Positions 9,675-21,593 of a DNA stretch of 64,000 nucleotides are shown here, one piece after another. Position numbers and translations under genes: made by a program. Origin of the DNA: Tetracentron sinense (taxonomy: Eukaryota > Streptophyta > Magnoliopsida > Trochodendrales > Trochodendraceae); contig CM026556.1 in NCBI GenBank assembly GCA_015143295.1, positions 17,546,547-17,610,546 of the forward strand, in the 5' to 3' direction. Each line of letters starts with the position of its first letter. Within the stretch, counting starts at the first letter, position 1. The notes under the pieces are model-generated. The model saw only the letters and a program-made list of their open reading frames with translations. It had not been told where the DNA came from and did not search any database.

Positions 9675-12456
9675 TGTAACGACCCGGAATTTTAATATAA
9701 TAAAATTATGTGTTTATGGGTCCTTAATGAAGGTTAATTAGTTAATTAATTGTTAAATTAATAAGAAGGGGATTTTGCTCAGGGTTGAAGTGCACCGAGG
9801 AAATCTCAGTATCATTTGGCAAAAATTCGCACACAGTGTGCCGGTCGACTGCCGGGACACACCCCTACCGTATCGGTTCCGTCAAGTATCATTTCGCGGG
9901 ACCGCGGAGCCATTATGTGTGATAAAATTGAGAGAAACGGGAAATTTCCATATTTTCAGAAATTAAGTGGGACCCAATATCTGTTGGAGATCCTAATAGA
10001 AATCCGTGCGGTTAGCACTAATGCGTGTCGGTTGGTCGTGGGGACTAATGTCTGTCGTCACGGCAGTTAGTTATCTCAAACGAAAAAGCGACAGCGTGTT
10101 TTGTGTCCGAAATCAGAAAATTAGTGGGTTTTGCAATTTTCTTCCGGACTAAAGTGCAGCTGTCAAAACTCAGTATTTTTCCCCGAAATTTTTACAGTAG
10201 GTGTCGGACTGCCCCAAGTTCGGTCACCTAAAGTTTCGTCAAAATCGGATGTCATTAAGTATGATTACGGAGGCCGTATATGCGAAAAAATACGAAATAA
10301 TAGTCAAATGATCAACCCGTTGACTTGGTCAACGGGGACCATTAATGGAGGTCATGTGCATGGCACATGACCCTTGTATTATAAATAGGGGACAGCCCCT
10401 TGCAATCTTACGTTTTGCAACAGTAGAAAAGAAAAAAAAAAATCTGCCACAACAGATTTTAGAGAGAGAAAGTGAGGAGAGAGAAAGGAAGAGAGAGAAA
10501 GAAGAGAGAGAAAGAAGAGAGAAGTGGGTCCTTGAGGTTTTTCGACGTCCCCGACGCGTTGGCGGCGTCTGATTTTCTCTCCGGCGTCTCGTTTTGCGTG
10601 TAGAGAGAGAAAGAGAAAAAAGTAGAGAGAGAAAGTTGAGAGAGAAAGTTGCATGCGCTCTACCTTGGAGTTGATCATCCTTCCGAGCGCGTTGGCGGTG
10701 TCCGTTTCGACTCTAGTCGCCTCGAAACGCGTGAAATAGTAAAACCCCTCTCTTTTCTTCTCCTTTTTCCGCTTATTTTGCTATATTATTTCATGTGATG
10801 TATATGCATGTCTTTTGACGTGAAAGAAAAAGGGGAGGAGGCCCCTATGTGATGTTGTGATTTTATGTGGTCCTTCAGGGAGCCCAGATCGGGTCCCGAG
10901 TAAATTGTATCGCCACCCTAGGGTGACGAAAAGTTGTTTTGCATGTCTTGTAAGGCTATGGAGACATCCATTAGCTTGAAAACGTTCTCTAACGGGACGG
11001 TGTGTTACCGGAGTTGGTTCACGGGCGCGAGGCCCAAGTATTTCAGTTAATCAAGCGAGGCTTGGGTTAACTGGGGTTAACCTGTGGTTAGAAAATCTAA
11101 CCAGTGTTAAGTATAGTCTGTGGTTCCTCTTTGACTAGGTCAGGAGAGACGGTGCCCAGTAAGGCCCGGGGTTCCTCCGTGACTGATAGTCGAGAGATGT
11201 CGGTCTGTTTGTCTAGGTCGTCCGTGGTGCCTCTTGGACTAAGTCAGGAGTGGCGGTGTCCTGCATGGCTCGTGGTTCCTCCGTGACTGGTAGTCAGGAG
11301 ATGTCGGAGTCCTAGGGAGTTTAAAGTGGCTAAACATCAGATAGTGTATAGTCCGGGGTTCCTCTCTGGGTGGGTTAGAAGATGTCGGCACCGTGTCTAT
11401 CGTGGTCCCTTCTTGGTGGAACGTCAGGAGATGTCGGCATTGGTATAGATGTTGGGGTTCCTCCGTAGACTAGCCAGAAGATGACGGTAGGCAGGTTGGT
11501 CGGGGTTCCTTCATAACTGATACCCAGGGCGATGGCGGTGAATACACGGTAGATGTGGTCAGTCAATTGAATGGAAAAATATGTCCTTATTGGGTGAATG
11601 CCCATGTTGTGTGTGTAAGCTTCGGATACGAAGTGGTCTGAGTTGGTATACTCAGAGTTGGTGTATTTGTTTGAGTTGGTGGACTCATAGTTCGGTATGG
11701 AATCGTCAGATTCCAGGTGAGTTGGGTTGGTATACCCAAGGTTTTGTCATGTTCGGGTGAAAGCCGGAACAGCGTGTGTGAGTCTAAATGACTCAATGTA
11801 TTATGGTTATGATTTAGAGACTTTAAGCTAAACATTTGTGGGCTGTGACCAATTAATAGAGTCTTAGGACTCGAAATGAAACATGATTGATGATCGAAAC
11901 GATAATTTGGTAATATAATACATTCATAACTGAACCTCATAATTAAAAAGTAATGTGAGGTCGGGAACCTCTGTTAGGGTGACGTAACCCTAAGTGACTT
12001 TGGGTCACAATTTATTATATACTGTTCTATTTTACTGTAACATGCAAATTGAACTGCTTATTATATCATTATTGATGCGTGTTATTATGTGGAAAATAGT
12101 TTAGAAGAATTGTGGTTTTATTGGGCTTCATAGCTCACTGACTTTTTGTGTCAGCAGATCTTGGAGCTGCTGATCCGTAAGTGAAAAATCAATCTGGATA
12201 TTTTGGAAGCTTGTACAAGTTGTACCTGGCGTGATAGAGACGCCTACTTTTGTAAAACAAACTTGATGTAAATAATACAGGTATATGGTTTGTATGATGG
12301 CTATTGTGATGACAGGTATTATTTGCTTTTGGGGAGCATCTGATAAATATTTAAATTTTCCGCATTTTTGCGGGTAAAGTCTTCCGCTTGCATGATTTGA
12401 CGAACGGACACGCGTCTCGGAACTTGATTCCCTAGGCGCGGGTTCGGGGCGCCACA
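9675..12456 (+). mobile_element. Solo LTR of family C gypsy element
   Basis: A 2782-bp LTR beginning TGTAACGACCCGG and ending GGGGCGCCACA, bounded by the perfect 5-bp target duplication GATCT (9670-9674 and 12457-12461). No internal retrotransposon sequence is present, so it arose by recombination between two LTRs. The matching segment at 38330 has GATCT once with no insertion, which is an empty-site copy. Inside it are CGTCAAAATCGGA (about 10227), shared with other LTR families here, a (GA)n-rich stretch (about 10460-10520) and a minisatellite at 11118-11545. A near-identical copy in the opposite orientation is at 52179-54940. Confidence 0.95.
11118..11545 (+). repeat. ~50-bp minisatellite inside LTR C
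   Basis: Eight degenerate copies of a unit with the pattern GGGGTTCCTCCGTGACT, then AGTCAGGAGATGTCGG, spaced mostly 47-57 bp apart. The inverted LTR copy carries the same array at about 53085-53515. Confidence 0.8.
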
Positions 12457-12791
12457 GATCTAGTGTAGGAATTTACAAAAATAACTAAGGAGATAATTTC
12501 TAGATATTTATTGAGTCTCTAGGTCCAGATTTTCACAATTACATGTTATAGGCTCATGCCATCAAGAATCCTTGTTGCTTTCTTTTCTATTTCTGCAGAA
12601 ACAATAATAAAGAAAATTAAGCTTAGCAAGTTGAAGAAGTACAAAGCCATATAACCTATCAAAAAAGGCAACAAAATAACAGGAATACAAAAACCAGGAA
12701 AAGGTGTAAATCCTTGTTGCTTCCTCTGAATCTCAATTATTCCCCACCACTTGCTTCACTCGCGTTTCTCACTTCCCTCATTTTATTGCTT
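12457..12791. repeat. Right part of segment duplicated at 38329-38671
   Basis: It continues the duplicated block after the LTR insertion, from GATCTAGTGTAGGAATTTAC to CTTCCCTCCTT. Only a few mismatches were seen against 38329-38671 (for example AATAATAAAG versus AATTATAAAG), so the duplication is recent, and the LTR insertion is more recent still. Confidence 0.9.
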
Positions 12792-14280
12792 CCCTCCTTA
12801 AGTCCATATGAAATTTGTAATTATGTCCACAAGAATATTGTAAATGAGGGAGACTGTATTGTCACTAACTCACAGGTGGCTGTTAAAAGGACAAAATTAT
12901 AATGAGATGATTTTTGCTAAAGAAATCTTAGGGATAGATAAACAAGAGGTTCAGTTTTCTCATACACAGCCCAGGAAAAGGGAGAGGGCCGAGTTTCGCA
13001 TCTCATTTTTCATAATTGTTCTTCCAAAATAAGAATTCGTTGAGAAAAAGGAGGAGATGGTTAGTTTGTAATTTACATTATGGCCAATTTAGAGATAATA
13101 ATGAAAGATCCTTTTATGGGTATGGGCAGATTTCCTCTATGTAGCAGCAAGTTTATCTATACCCATAACAGGATCTTTCATTATGGAGATAGAGATACAA
13201 CACCCAATATCTTTTCTAATACCTCCTCCTCAATGGTGAAAATGATAGAATAAAATTTTATTTCATGGATGTTCGAAAAGGGCTATCATAGGATCGTTAG
13301 CTCAAGATTGGATTACAAAAACTATGGTCATCTAATTGAACTCCAAAAATCGCTTATTGAAACTAACACATCTAACTTGGTTACAGCCTAACTGTATTTA
13401 CGATACCAAACAACAAAAAGTATGATAGGCCATTTTGAGCAGCCACGATATTCCATACTTGGATTATACATCGAGTTGAGTTAGCTCGGAACTTGGACAG
13501 GATGGATAGGTTAGTCAGTAACCCATATTTCATATAAATGCTCTGTTTGGACTGAAGGCGAACTAATTATTTTAAGAACTGTAATCATGGATTCCTATGT
13601 GAAGAAGAGGAAAAATCAAATGATCGTAAATTCCTACTTTGCACATAGTGTCAACATCTATAGAGATCAATTCAAGCCTATATTAAAAGAAGAAATAATA
13701 GTATATAAGTTCATCTATCTTTTCATCATAATTTGTAAAAGAAGAACATAAATATAAAATTGAAAAACATATCTAAGTTCCAACTTGAAAATTTAAATCC
13801 ATTCAAAAAACCATTAATAGAAACATGCATTTGGGTTTTGCCCAATAGATTCAATTCAGAAATCAAAATTAAGGGAAAAAAATAATCATTCACACAAGCT
13901 TCGCAAAAACATAATTACCCTCCCTCTCATTGTCGATCTAAAACCGATCTAATTTTTTTTAAATATCACAAAACCGTGGGTTTTGCCCTACAGATTCAAT
14001 TCAAAAAATCACACAGGCTTTGAATACATAATTACCCTCCCTCTCATTCTCCGTCTAAAACCGATTTATAATCAATTTCTTTTTTTAAAAAAATCTCACA
14101 GAACCATTAGGTCATCAAAACAGGCCTGAAAATCATCACTAATTGCAGGAGAATCCTGATCGACCTTAATTAGTAATATTGCAAATCTGTTCAGAATGGT
14201 ATTTTTAATATTTTACACCGCAAAACCCTAAAAAAACTCTAAAATTTAAATTACTGCGATCAAAATACAACAAGAAAACT
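12792..14280. other. AT-rich non-coding stretch
   Basis: No gene seen. It holds one hairpin (13097-13185) and a short direct repeat of about 45 bp, TACCCTCCCTCTCATT plus TC(T/C)G(A/T)CTAAAACCGAT, at about 13917-13950 and 14034-14066. Confidence 0.5.
13097..13185. repeat. Hairpin-forming inverted repeat
   Basis: The left arm ATAATGAAAGATCCTTTTAT, extended by GGGTAT, pairs with the right arm ending ATACCCATAACAGGATCTTT + CATTAT. The arms are about 30 bp with few mismatches around a loop of about 28 bp. It could be a small foldback element, or a precursor-like RNA if transcribed. Confidence 0.7.
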
Positions 14281-15486
14281 ATTAGCCTGAGGCAGTTCTA
14301 GAGAGGTGTAAGGAAAGTACCTTAGATGAGATAATCTCAGAAGTAGCGATCTTAGTGAACTTCACCAGCCATGTTTCCGAATCGCTGAAATATTTACTAA
14401 ATCCGATTACGCCCCAAGAGAAGAAAGAGGAGTGATAAAGGAGAAGGAACCCTAATTTAGAATCCAAATAAACCAACAGGGAAAGATTACTCGAGAAACA
14501 GTGGAGCAACAATCCAGAACCAGAAGGGATTCCTGCGATTGCGATATCCTTGAGAGCGGCCATGGAGGCTTCTCTGACCATTGAGGATTCATCTCCAAGC
14601 GAAGAAACGAGCATCTGAAACATAGAAGAGAGGGAAAATTAGAACAAGTGGAAGAGGAAACGAACAGTTTTTGTTTGATTTATGTATCGGCCATTTCGTT
14701 GTATCCACCGTAATGCAAGAGGGTTTGGATGAAGTCCTTGACCTGGCTTTTGCCGTCGAAGTGGTGGTGCGGTCCACCAGGTCCTGGTGCAGGCGCAGGC
14801 GCCAGAGACGGTCCAGGAGCCATGGCGTCGAAAATCGGCAGAACTGGAGGCAAACCAGTGGAAACCGGAGTGACCGGTTTGTTTAGCCCGTTCGTTCTCG
14901 GATCGACCTCCGGTGCTCCTTCTGGTAAGACGGTAGATATCGATCGGAGATCTCTCCGATGGTTGAAATCCTCTTGCACGGATCGTGGCACTAACAGTCG
15001 TTCGATGTCGTGAATCACGCCGTCGGGTCGGATGACGGCGTCTGGATGGATAACTGTTGCGAGATCGACGGTTTTCTTATCGGAATCCTTACACGTCAGG
15101 TGAAGATGATCGTTAGAGAGCTTCTTGTGCCGAGTTGACTCGGCGTCTGTCATCGGCCACTCGTTCGATCCGATTCGATTTGGAATTATATGAAACATTA
15201 ACAGAGTCTGGAGAGATCTAAGATTACCTGGCTCGAGAAGGAATCGCTTGAACTCGGGGTCAAGATCGCGTTCCAGAGCTTCGTTTCTGGGAGCGAAAAT
15301 GGTGATGTTGTGCTTTCCGACAGCGTCTTCTAGGGTTTGCAGAAGCAGAGCTTTCTCGACGAGCTCTGAGAGTTCCGTGTAATGTGAGTCGAGGAGGGCC
15401 ACAAGAACGGAATTAGAGTTGATTTGGCCAGAATTCGACAGAGAAGATTGGAGTTACCTGGTGTTTCCAGAACTCGAAGACGCCAT
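14281..15486 (-). pseudogene. SGR6: SGR6/MROH1-like HEAT-repeat gene, 5' fragments
   Basis: SGR6 is a large plant HEAT/ARM-repeat protein linked to gravitropism and vacuolar membrane dynamics. On the minus strand, ATG at 15486 begins MASSSSGNT, the usual SGR6 N-terminus, and a GT donor follows at 15457. After 840 bp, an acceptor-like TTTCAG at about 14615-14620 leads to MLVSSLGDESSMVREASMAA, the characteristic first HEAT segment. A frame break follows just after LKDIA, but the NPLLVLDCCSTVSR coding stretch is still visible in another frame. Next come RFGNMAG, KIATSEIISSK near 14385-14321, and a trace of R(T/A)ASG at 14281-14300. Segments between these are deleted, and nothing downstream of the first ~130 residues is present. 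The gene is non-functional. Minus-strand 5' UTR-like CT-rich sequence precedes the ATG. Confidence 0.8.
14680..15440 (-). pseudogene. Fasciclin-like arabinogalactan protein fragment (FLA15-18 type)
   Basis: An uninterrupted frame of about 250 codons reads SLSNSGQINSNSVLVALLDS, then the first FAS1 domain (TELSELVEKALLLQTLEDAV, HNITIFAPRNEALERDLDPE, LQTLLMFHIIPNRIGSNEWP). It continues through SVQEDFN and the Pro-rich linker PSLAPAPAPGPGG to VKDFIQTLLHYGGYNEMAD. This matches the N-terminal half of the ~450-residue FLA15-18 proteins, which are secreted cell-wall adhesion proteins. Missing are the signal peptide, the second half of the linker-FAS1-2 region and any stop context of the family; after NEMAD the frame runs into unrelated sequence and stops. 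The piece lies exactly between two SGR6-like exons on the same strand. No frameshift or stop occurs in it, unlike every neighbour. The longest open frame starts at GTG (15402); no ATG start of the family is present. Confidence 0.88.
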
Positions 15487-15649
15487 GGACGAAGCGTCAC
15501 GAAGGGATCGAAGAGAAAAGACCAAACGGAAAGAGAGAGAGAGGTGATTAGGTGTGCATCTTGTGTCCTGTCCTTATCGTTAAGCATCCATTACAAGTGA
15601 AGTTGAAGTTGAAGATCGTTGCAGACTCGGTTGATCATTTCTTTCGTTT

Positions 15650-17100
15650 CACTCATAGGATGATAAGTGACCTAGATATCATGTTATCTTAGGTAGAAAT
15701 TGACTTAGATTAACCATAATATTATACCTTAAGTGGACATTGTCTTAGATTAATCATATGAACTCTAGGTGATGAGATATGCAGTGCAAAACAAGTTCGA
15801 ATTATGAAAATTTTTAAAAAACAGAGGTTGCTTGTAGGTGAGATATCTCCCAAACCATAGCTCGGAGTTTGCTCTATAATATATCAAATCGACCGCGTCG
15901 AAAAGAGCTACAACTTTCATGAAGAGTGAAGGGCTGAAAATGCTTTTTAAAATCAGTTTTAACCTCAAGGTCAACCCTGACTATTGAGGGTCGACCCTGA
16001 TATGAGAGGTTTTTGTATGGGATAAAAATCCAAAAAGCATAAAAACCCAAGGTCGACCATGGAGGATGTTTGGGTCGACCCAACACCTCACTTGGGTCAC
16101 CCAAGTATCTTCCAGGGTTGACCCTGATATGGGAAAAAATTTCAAATCGTTTTTTTTTTTTGTGCCTATTTTGGGTTTTTAAACACTTTTAGCAACTTTC
16201 ATTCATGGGTTTTGACTTCCCTAATTATTGTGAACCCCTCTAGTTCGTGGAGAACAATCTTGGGAGTGTATGGAGAGTACGGAGAGTACTTTTAAGTTTC
16301 TCTAGATGTCATAGAACCTATGAGATTTATCTTTCTCTACCCTCTTTGTTAGATGCTTTTAACCTAGAGTTTGTAAGCCTAAAGTTCCATTATAGCTTGC
16401 TTGGGCTTTCCCATTGTTAGAGTCCATCTAGGAATTGATTCTTATCAAATCATCAACCTGTTCTGGATAGAACAACTTGGCCGGAGTGTTTTGGAGCCTT
16501 TGCAAAGGAGATCAATCCGAGAAGGATCATGGTAGTGTGATTTGGTCGGTGGAATTCGAAGCCGTCATTGACGGAGATCGATCGGAAGATCGTGGGCTGT
16601 TTTCAAAACACAGAGAGAAGTACGAGTGACTGCAGTTGATCATGAGACTTGTGAGTACGTGATGACTTTTTGAGGCATGGAGGACTAAGAATTGAAGGAT
16701 CGTAGTGTCGAGTCCGAATGAGTCAAGTTCGAGTCTTGTAAGTTCTTGTTAAATTTGTCTTAGTGGATTCTCATGACTGGACTAGGTCCCGTGGTTTTTC
16801 CCGGAAGGGTTTTCTCGTAAAAATTCTTATGTTATGGTTTGCATGTTTATCTCTATTTTCGCACTTAAAGTACATTATCCCTTAAGTTAATAACTTAATT
16901 GTTACAATAATAAAAAGGGTAGATTGACTTATAGGGAAACTTAACCATCTCCTGGAACTTGTGAGAATCTCAACTCAAACATCAGATTTGAGGTTCACCA
17001 AATTTTTTCAATATAAATGTCATCAAGTTTGGTATTAATTTAAAAAAATCGTATGTTTTACACTTGCGTTACCGTTAAGAGTTTCACGGCATGCGTGAAC
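15650..17100 (+). mobile_element. Decayed copia-type LTR (tentative)
   Basis: The segment has the composition of an LTR: AGCTACAACTTTCATGAAGA near 15906 (frequent in plant LTR promoters), repeats of GGTCGACCCT(GATATG), and CCGTGGTTTTTCCCGGAAGG then GTTTTCTCGTAAAAATT near 16790-16825, a block typical of Ty1/copia LTRs of the Maximus/SIRE group. Ends and target duplication could not be fixed, and no internal coding region is attached. Confidence 0.45.
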
Positions 17101-17890
17101 TCTAGATTTTTCTTTTATTATTATACTAGTGAACACCCTGTGCGATGCACGGGATAAGTTCAAACTCTAGAGAAGGATTATGATAAAAGAGAGAGAAAAT
17201 GTACTAATAAAAACAAAATATTTTACAAATAAAAGTATTACCATTTGTCAGCTGCTTTGTTCCAAAATAGGTATATAGTGTAAAAAACATAATTTACATA
17301 CAATCATCATCAAAAGAGACTCAATCACATCCTTGATGTAACTATGAGGTTGTAGACACAATTTATTAGTTGTATGTTTGTGATCAATTTATGAATTTAG
17401 AAATTTACATTAAATTAAATTTGAATTAATACATACTAGCAAATGCACGGGACAAAAATAGATTTAAAGGGGGGGGGGGGGGGGGGGGGGGGGAGAGAAA
17501 ATGAGAGAAATGTTCAAACAATAACAAATAGGAAGATAAAATAAATCTTAATCCATTATAAATTATATAACATTGACGGGCACCTAAGATAAAATAACTG
17601 AAATAATGCTACGTGAATTCTGCCTAGAATTAACCAAAAAAAAAGAATTCTGCCCAGAAACAATTGAAATTAACCTTAATCAACATTCGATCTCTCTTAT
17701 GTAAACGAGAAAACTTGGAATTAATTTTATTGAAAATGATAAGAAAAGTAGTTATATTATTGGTATTGGTATTGGTATTGGTATTATTATTTCATAGGAA
17801 GACATTTTTGTACACACGAGTGTATGCATGAATGGAAGGTGGAGTCCCTGTGCATTAAGGTGACTGGCTAACATGATCGCTCAACCCAAC
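17101..17890. other. Non-coding stretch with simple repeats
   Basis: No gene seen. It contains GTGCGATGCACGGG at about 17140-17153, a 25-base G run (17469-17493) and a (TATTGG)n microsatellite near 17758-17790. Confidence 0.6.
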
Positions 17891-18731
17891 GAGATCGAAT
17901 CACAGCCAATCGCGATTGAACTCAGAGAAGAGTTCAATTGCACCCACAAGTCCACACGTGTCCCTAGTAACCCCAGGGTTCAATAATTTAACCTTAGTTT
18001 TTAGAAAAATTACTAAAAAAATATTTAACCCAGGTTAAGAACTTTTAAGCCTTTGGGTTATTTTCTTTTTTAGAAACCAAGGTTAGATTGTTCAACCCTA
18101 AGGGTTAGTGAATCTTAACCAAAATTAGTAGGGGTTAACAGGGACACGTGTTGACCATGGGTGCGATTAGGGGCGGAGCCAGGATTTTCATGCAGGGGGG
18201 CAACAAAAGGGTGTGGGGGGTTGTGGGTGTAGCCCCCAATTTTTATTTTTTTTCAGGATGAAGTTCGTGGGCCACTTTTTAAATTAAATAAAATAGTATA
18301 AATTTAGTTTTTTTAGTAGTGATTAGCGGACCCACATCTTTCCACTTCGTACCCCTTTAACTATGGTTAAGCTTTAACCAACTAAAGGTTATTATTTTTT
18401 TCCTTTTAGAAACCAAGTTTAAATGGATGTATCCTAGGTGTGGGTAAATCTTAACCATAGTTAATTGGTGTTTAAACGGGGATGTGGACCAATGAGGATC
18501 GACGTTCGGCCAAACACTTTTTTCTCAAAAGTTAAGGGGGGGGGGGGGGGGGGGGCTAGAGCTACCCGTGCCCTGGCTCTATCCTTGCTCCAACCCTCAT
18601 TATACTAAAGAAAAAGAAAAAAGATTCAAAGTTGAGGGGGGCTGAAGCCCCCCTGGCCCCCATGTGGCTCCGCCAGTGGGTGTGGTTGAACTTTCCTTGA
18701 GTTCAATCACGATTGGCTATAATTCTATCTC
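17891..18731. mobile_element. Inverted-repeat (foldback/MITE-like) element, host of a nested hAT MITE
   Basis: The left arm GAGATCGAATCACAGCCAAT + CGCGATTGAACTC... is inverted at 18687-18731 (TTGAGTTCAATCACGATTGG + CTATAATTCTATCTC). Inner parts also pair: CACACGTGTCCCTAGTAACC (left) with GGGGTTAACAGGGACACGTG (right). The inside is rich in GGTTAA/AACCCTAAGGGTT motifs. A second element with the same left arm starts at about 50900. The right arm is split from the inner part by the insertion at 18168-18678. Superfamily unknown. Confidence 0.65.
18168..18678. mobile_element. Non-autonomous hAT-like element
   Basis: 511 bp with terminal inverted repeats: left TAGGGGCGGAGCCAGG, right CATGTGGCTCCGCCAGTG. 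The candidate 8-bp target duplication is GGTGCGAT (18160-18167) and GGTGTGGT (18679-18686), 6 of 8 matching. These TIRs and 8-bp length fit hAT-derived MITEs common in plants. It holds a 20-base G run (18536-18555) and no transposase. Confidence 0.65.
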
Positions 18732-19149
18732 CAACCCAAAACCCCAACTACCAACTCATGGTCTATTAAATTCCTTATTATCCCAATGTGTGATTAAAAA
18801 TGGGAAATTCAATCTTTGGATGGATTGTAAAGTAAATAACCACCTCTATACACCACCGACCTATCCTCTTCCTGTCTCAAAGAGATGTAAATAACAGAGA
18901 ACCACCCGCTATCAAGAGATAACCACTCGCGATCGGCTCTTCTCTGCTCCACATAAATGGTGGCCGATCACTATCTCCTCCTACTTGCTCTTCGTCTATC
19001 AGGATTTGATGAAGAGGTCTGCCCCTTTCTATTATCGTTGTACGTAATGTACAGTGAACAACGGCAGAAACCCTCCTCGAGGGGAGCGGAGAGATAAAAA
19101 GAGAAATAATTACATCTCCCCCGCCTTATCGCTCTTCCTGACTTACAGT
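18732..19149. other. Non-coding stretch
   Basis: No gene or repeat recognised between the inverted-repeat element and the solo LTR. Confidence 0.5.
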
Positions 19150-19154
19150 CAACA

Positions 19155-21588
19155 TGTAGAGCCCCAGACTTTTTCATGCTTAATACATGACACTTTCGTT
19201 GTCATCTTGCCTTTTTAAGAGGTATGATTAACAAATGAGGAAGAATTTGGAAATTTCGAAATGTCAGAATGGTTCCTCTTCGAAGTACGAACACAACGCA
19301 AGTTGAATCGTCAAAATCGGACGAACGAGTCAAAAGATATGGCCAAAACAGTCTATACCTGTAGGAAAACGTATACTGTGTGCATCCGTTGTACAACTCA
19401 CCACGGGCACGTTGTACAACTCACCACGGGCACGTTGTGCAACTCACCACGGGCACGTTGTACAACTCACCACGGGCACGCTGTACATGAGACGACGTGA
19501 CAACGGGTTCGTCACCCTTGACAACGGCACCACGAGTTGCACTATTCACAAGCACCACGAGTGGCACTATACACAAGCACCACGAGTGGCACTATTCACG
19601 CCACCACGAGTTGGCACTATTCACGGCACCACGAGTTGGCACTATTCACGCCACCACGAGTAGACACTATCCACCACGAGTTGGCACTATTCACGCCGCC
19701 ACGAGTTGGCACTATCCACGCCACCACGAGTTGGCACTATCCACCACGAGTTGGCACTATCCACCACGAGTTGGCACTATTCACAGCACAATGTGTTCAG
19801 CACTATTCACGGTCCTCGTGTCATTGCAGAAATCCCAATAAGGGTATTACGGTCTTTTGTCAGTTCACTCTTACCTTAAGAGTTTAACCCGAGCCTTTAG
19901 GGCTTCATTCGACACTTAGAGAGTTTGAGAGAATAGGAGAAAGGGGAGAAGGCGATTCCAACCTAGGGTTTCCATTTTGGGGAGAAATCAAAGGGTTTTG
20001 AAACCCTAGATCAACCTCCAGCCCATTTTTCTTCAAGATCAAGGCACAAACTCGTGAGGAGCATCTCCTCAAACTAGGGCAGCAGCTACACAGTCGTTTT
20101 GGAAAGGGGTTTCTTCCTCATTTCTTCAAGGTCGGTGCTTCTTACTACCCTCCTAGTTATAGTTCCTCTTTCCCCTTCTTTTCTCTTCATTTTCTTTCAT
20201 TTACACATGTGCTATGAGATGGATGAATGGTAAATGGTAAATGGTGAATGGTGAATGGTGAATGGAGATGGAATGGGCGATTGGATGCCAATGGTTGTGT
20301 GTGATGAACAAATGGGGAAGGGCATTGTTCCAATAATGAACGTACATGTATGATTTGAGTAAAACCCATCCAGAAAAGCATGTTGTAGGGTAAATCCATA
20401 ATGAACACACCATGTTTGATGAAATGCCAAGGTGAACATAGTGAGCTGAAAAATCTGGAAATGCATGCCTAATAAATTATGAATATTGCTAGGGACTATG
20501 ATAGTGTGCTTCCTGCTTTCCCTAAATGCTATGAATATAGAATTGCTCAATCTTTAATGTTATGTGTGTTGTGAAATTTCCCAAATGTCATGTTTAAATT
20601 TAAATGCAAGTATGTACACGGTTCGCACGAGCACGGCATGCATGACATGATTTATCGAGGTTTACAAGAACATGGTTAGAGGTGGGACATATCTTCCGAT
20701 ATGTTTTACCTCGTTCATGACAAGACATGGCATGACAAGCATAAGCATTCTAGGAAGAAGGGTCTCCCTTCCCTCACAAGTAGTTTACTCTTCCGAGCAA
20801 GCATGACAAGACATGGCATGACAAGCATAAGCATTCTAGGAAGAAGGGTCTCCCTTCCCTCACAAGTAGTTTACTTTCCGAGCAAGCATGACATGGCATG
20901 ACACGCATGATATGACAAGATAAGACAAACATGACAAGTTTCAAGTACGAAAAGATATTTCAAGTCAAGTCAAGTGCACGATGTTTTCAAGAGGATTTAT
21001 CGGTTTTCTACGAATTACTAGCATGATTATAAACTGCTTTACTTCCTTGTATGATGTGAACTGTTTCCGTTTGACATATATAAATTGCTCCTGATTATGT
21101 ATTGCCATTTTTATGCTATAATCGTTGGTTAGTATTTAGTACCCGCTGAGTATTCCATGCTCAGCCGTACTTCTTATGTCGGCAGGTTCTGAGGGAGCTG
21201 CTGCTTCATTTGATGTTTGTGCTCCTGGTCCATGGGTGGAAGAGGAGTACGTCGAGGAGCCTTTGGAGGAACCTCCCGTAGAGGGTTACCAATAGGTGGT
21301 TGTAGATTCTGAGTGGATTAGCTGTGGGTGAGATGAGAGTTAGATTTATGTATTTTGGCGGGCATGTCCGCACTTTCTTACGGTTACCTTTTGTATAAAC
21401 TTGGATTTGCGTAAGTATATACATAGAGGTTTGTTTAGACTTCCGCTGTGCTATATTAGAGTATGTTTCTGCTGTTTTTGTCCTCTATTGTATATGCTCT
21501 GTGGGTTTTGCAGGTTAGTTGTCAAGCAAGTCATGATTAGTCGTCCAAAGTTCACTCTAACGCCTAGGGTGGGTTTTGGGTCGCGACA
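19155..21588 (+). mobile_element. Solo LTR of family A gypsy element
   Basis: 2434 bp from TGTAGAGCCCC to GGGTCGCGACA, flanked by a perfect 5-bp target duplication CAACA (19150-19154 and 21589-21593). No internal sequence is present, so it is a recombination product. It is nearly identical to the LTR at 254-2711, which points to recent activity. The matching internal arrays are at 19391-19485 (four copies) and 19530-19790 (eleven copies), with the 85-bp duplication at about 20716-20888. Confidence 0.95.
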
Positions 21589-21593
21589 CAACA

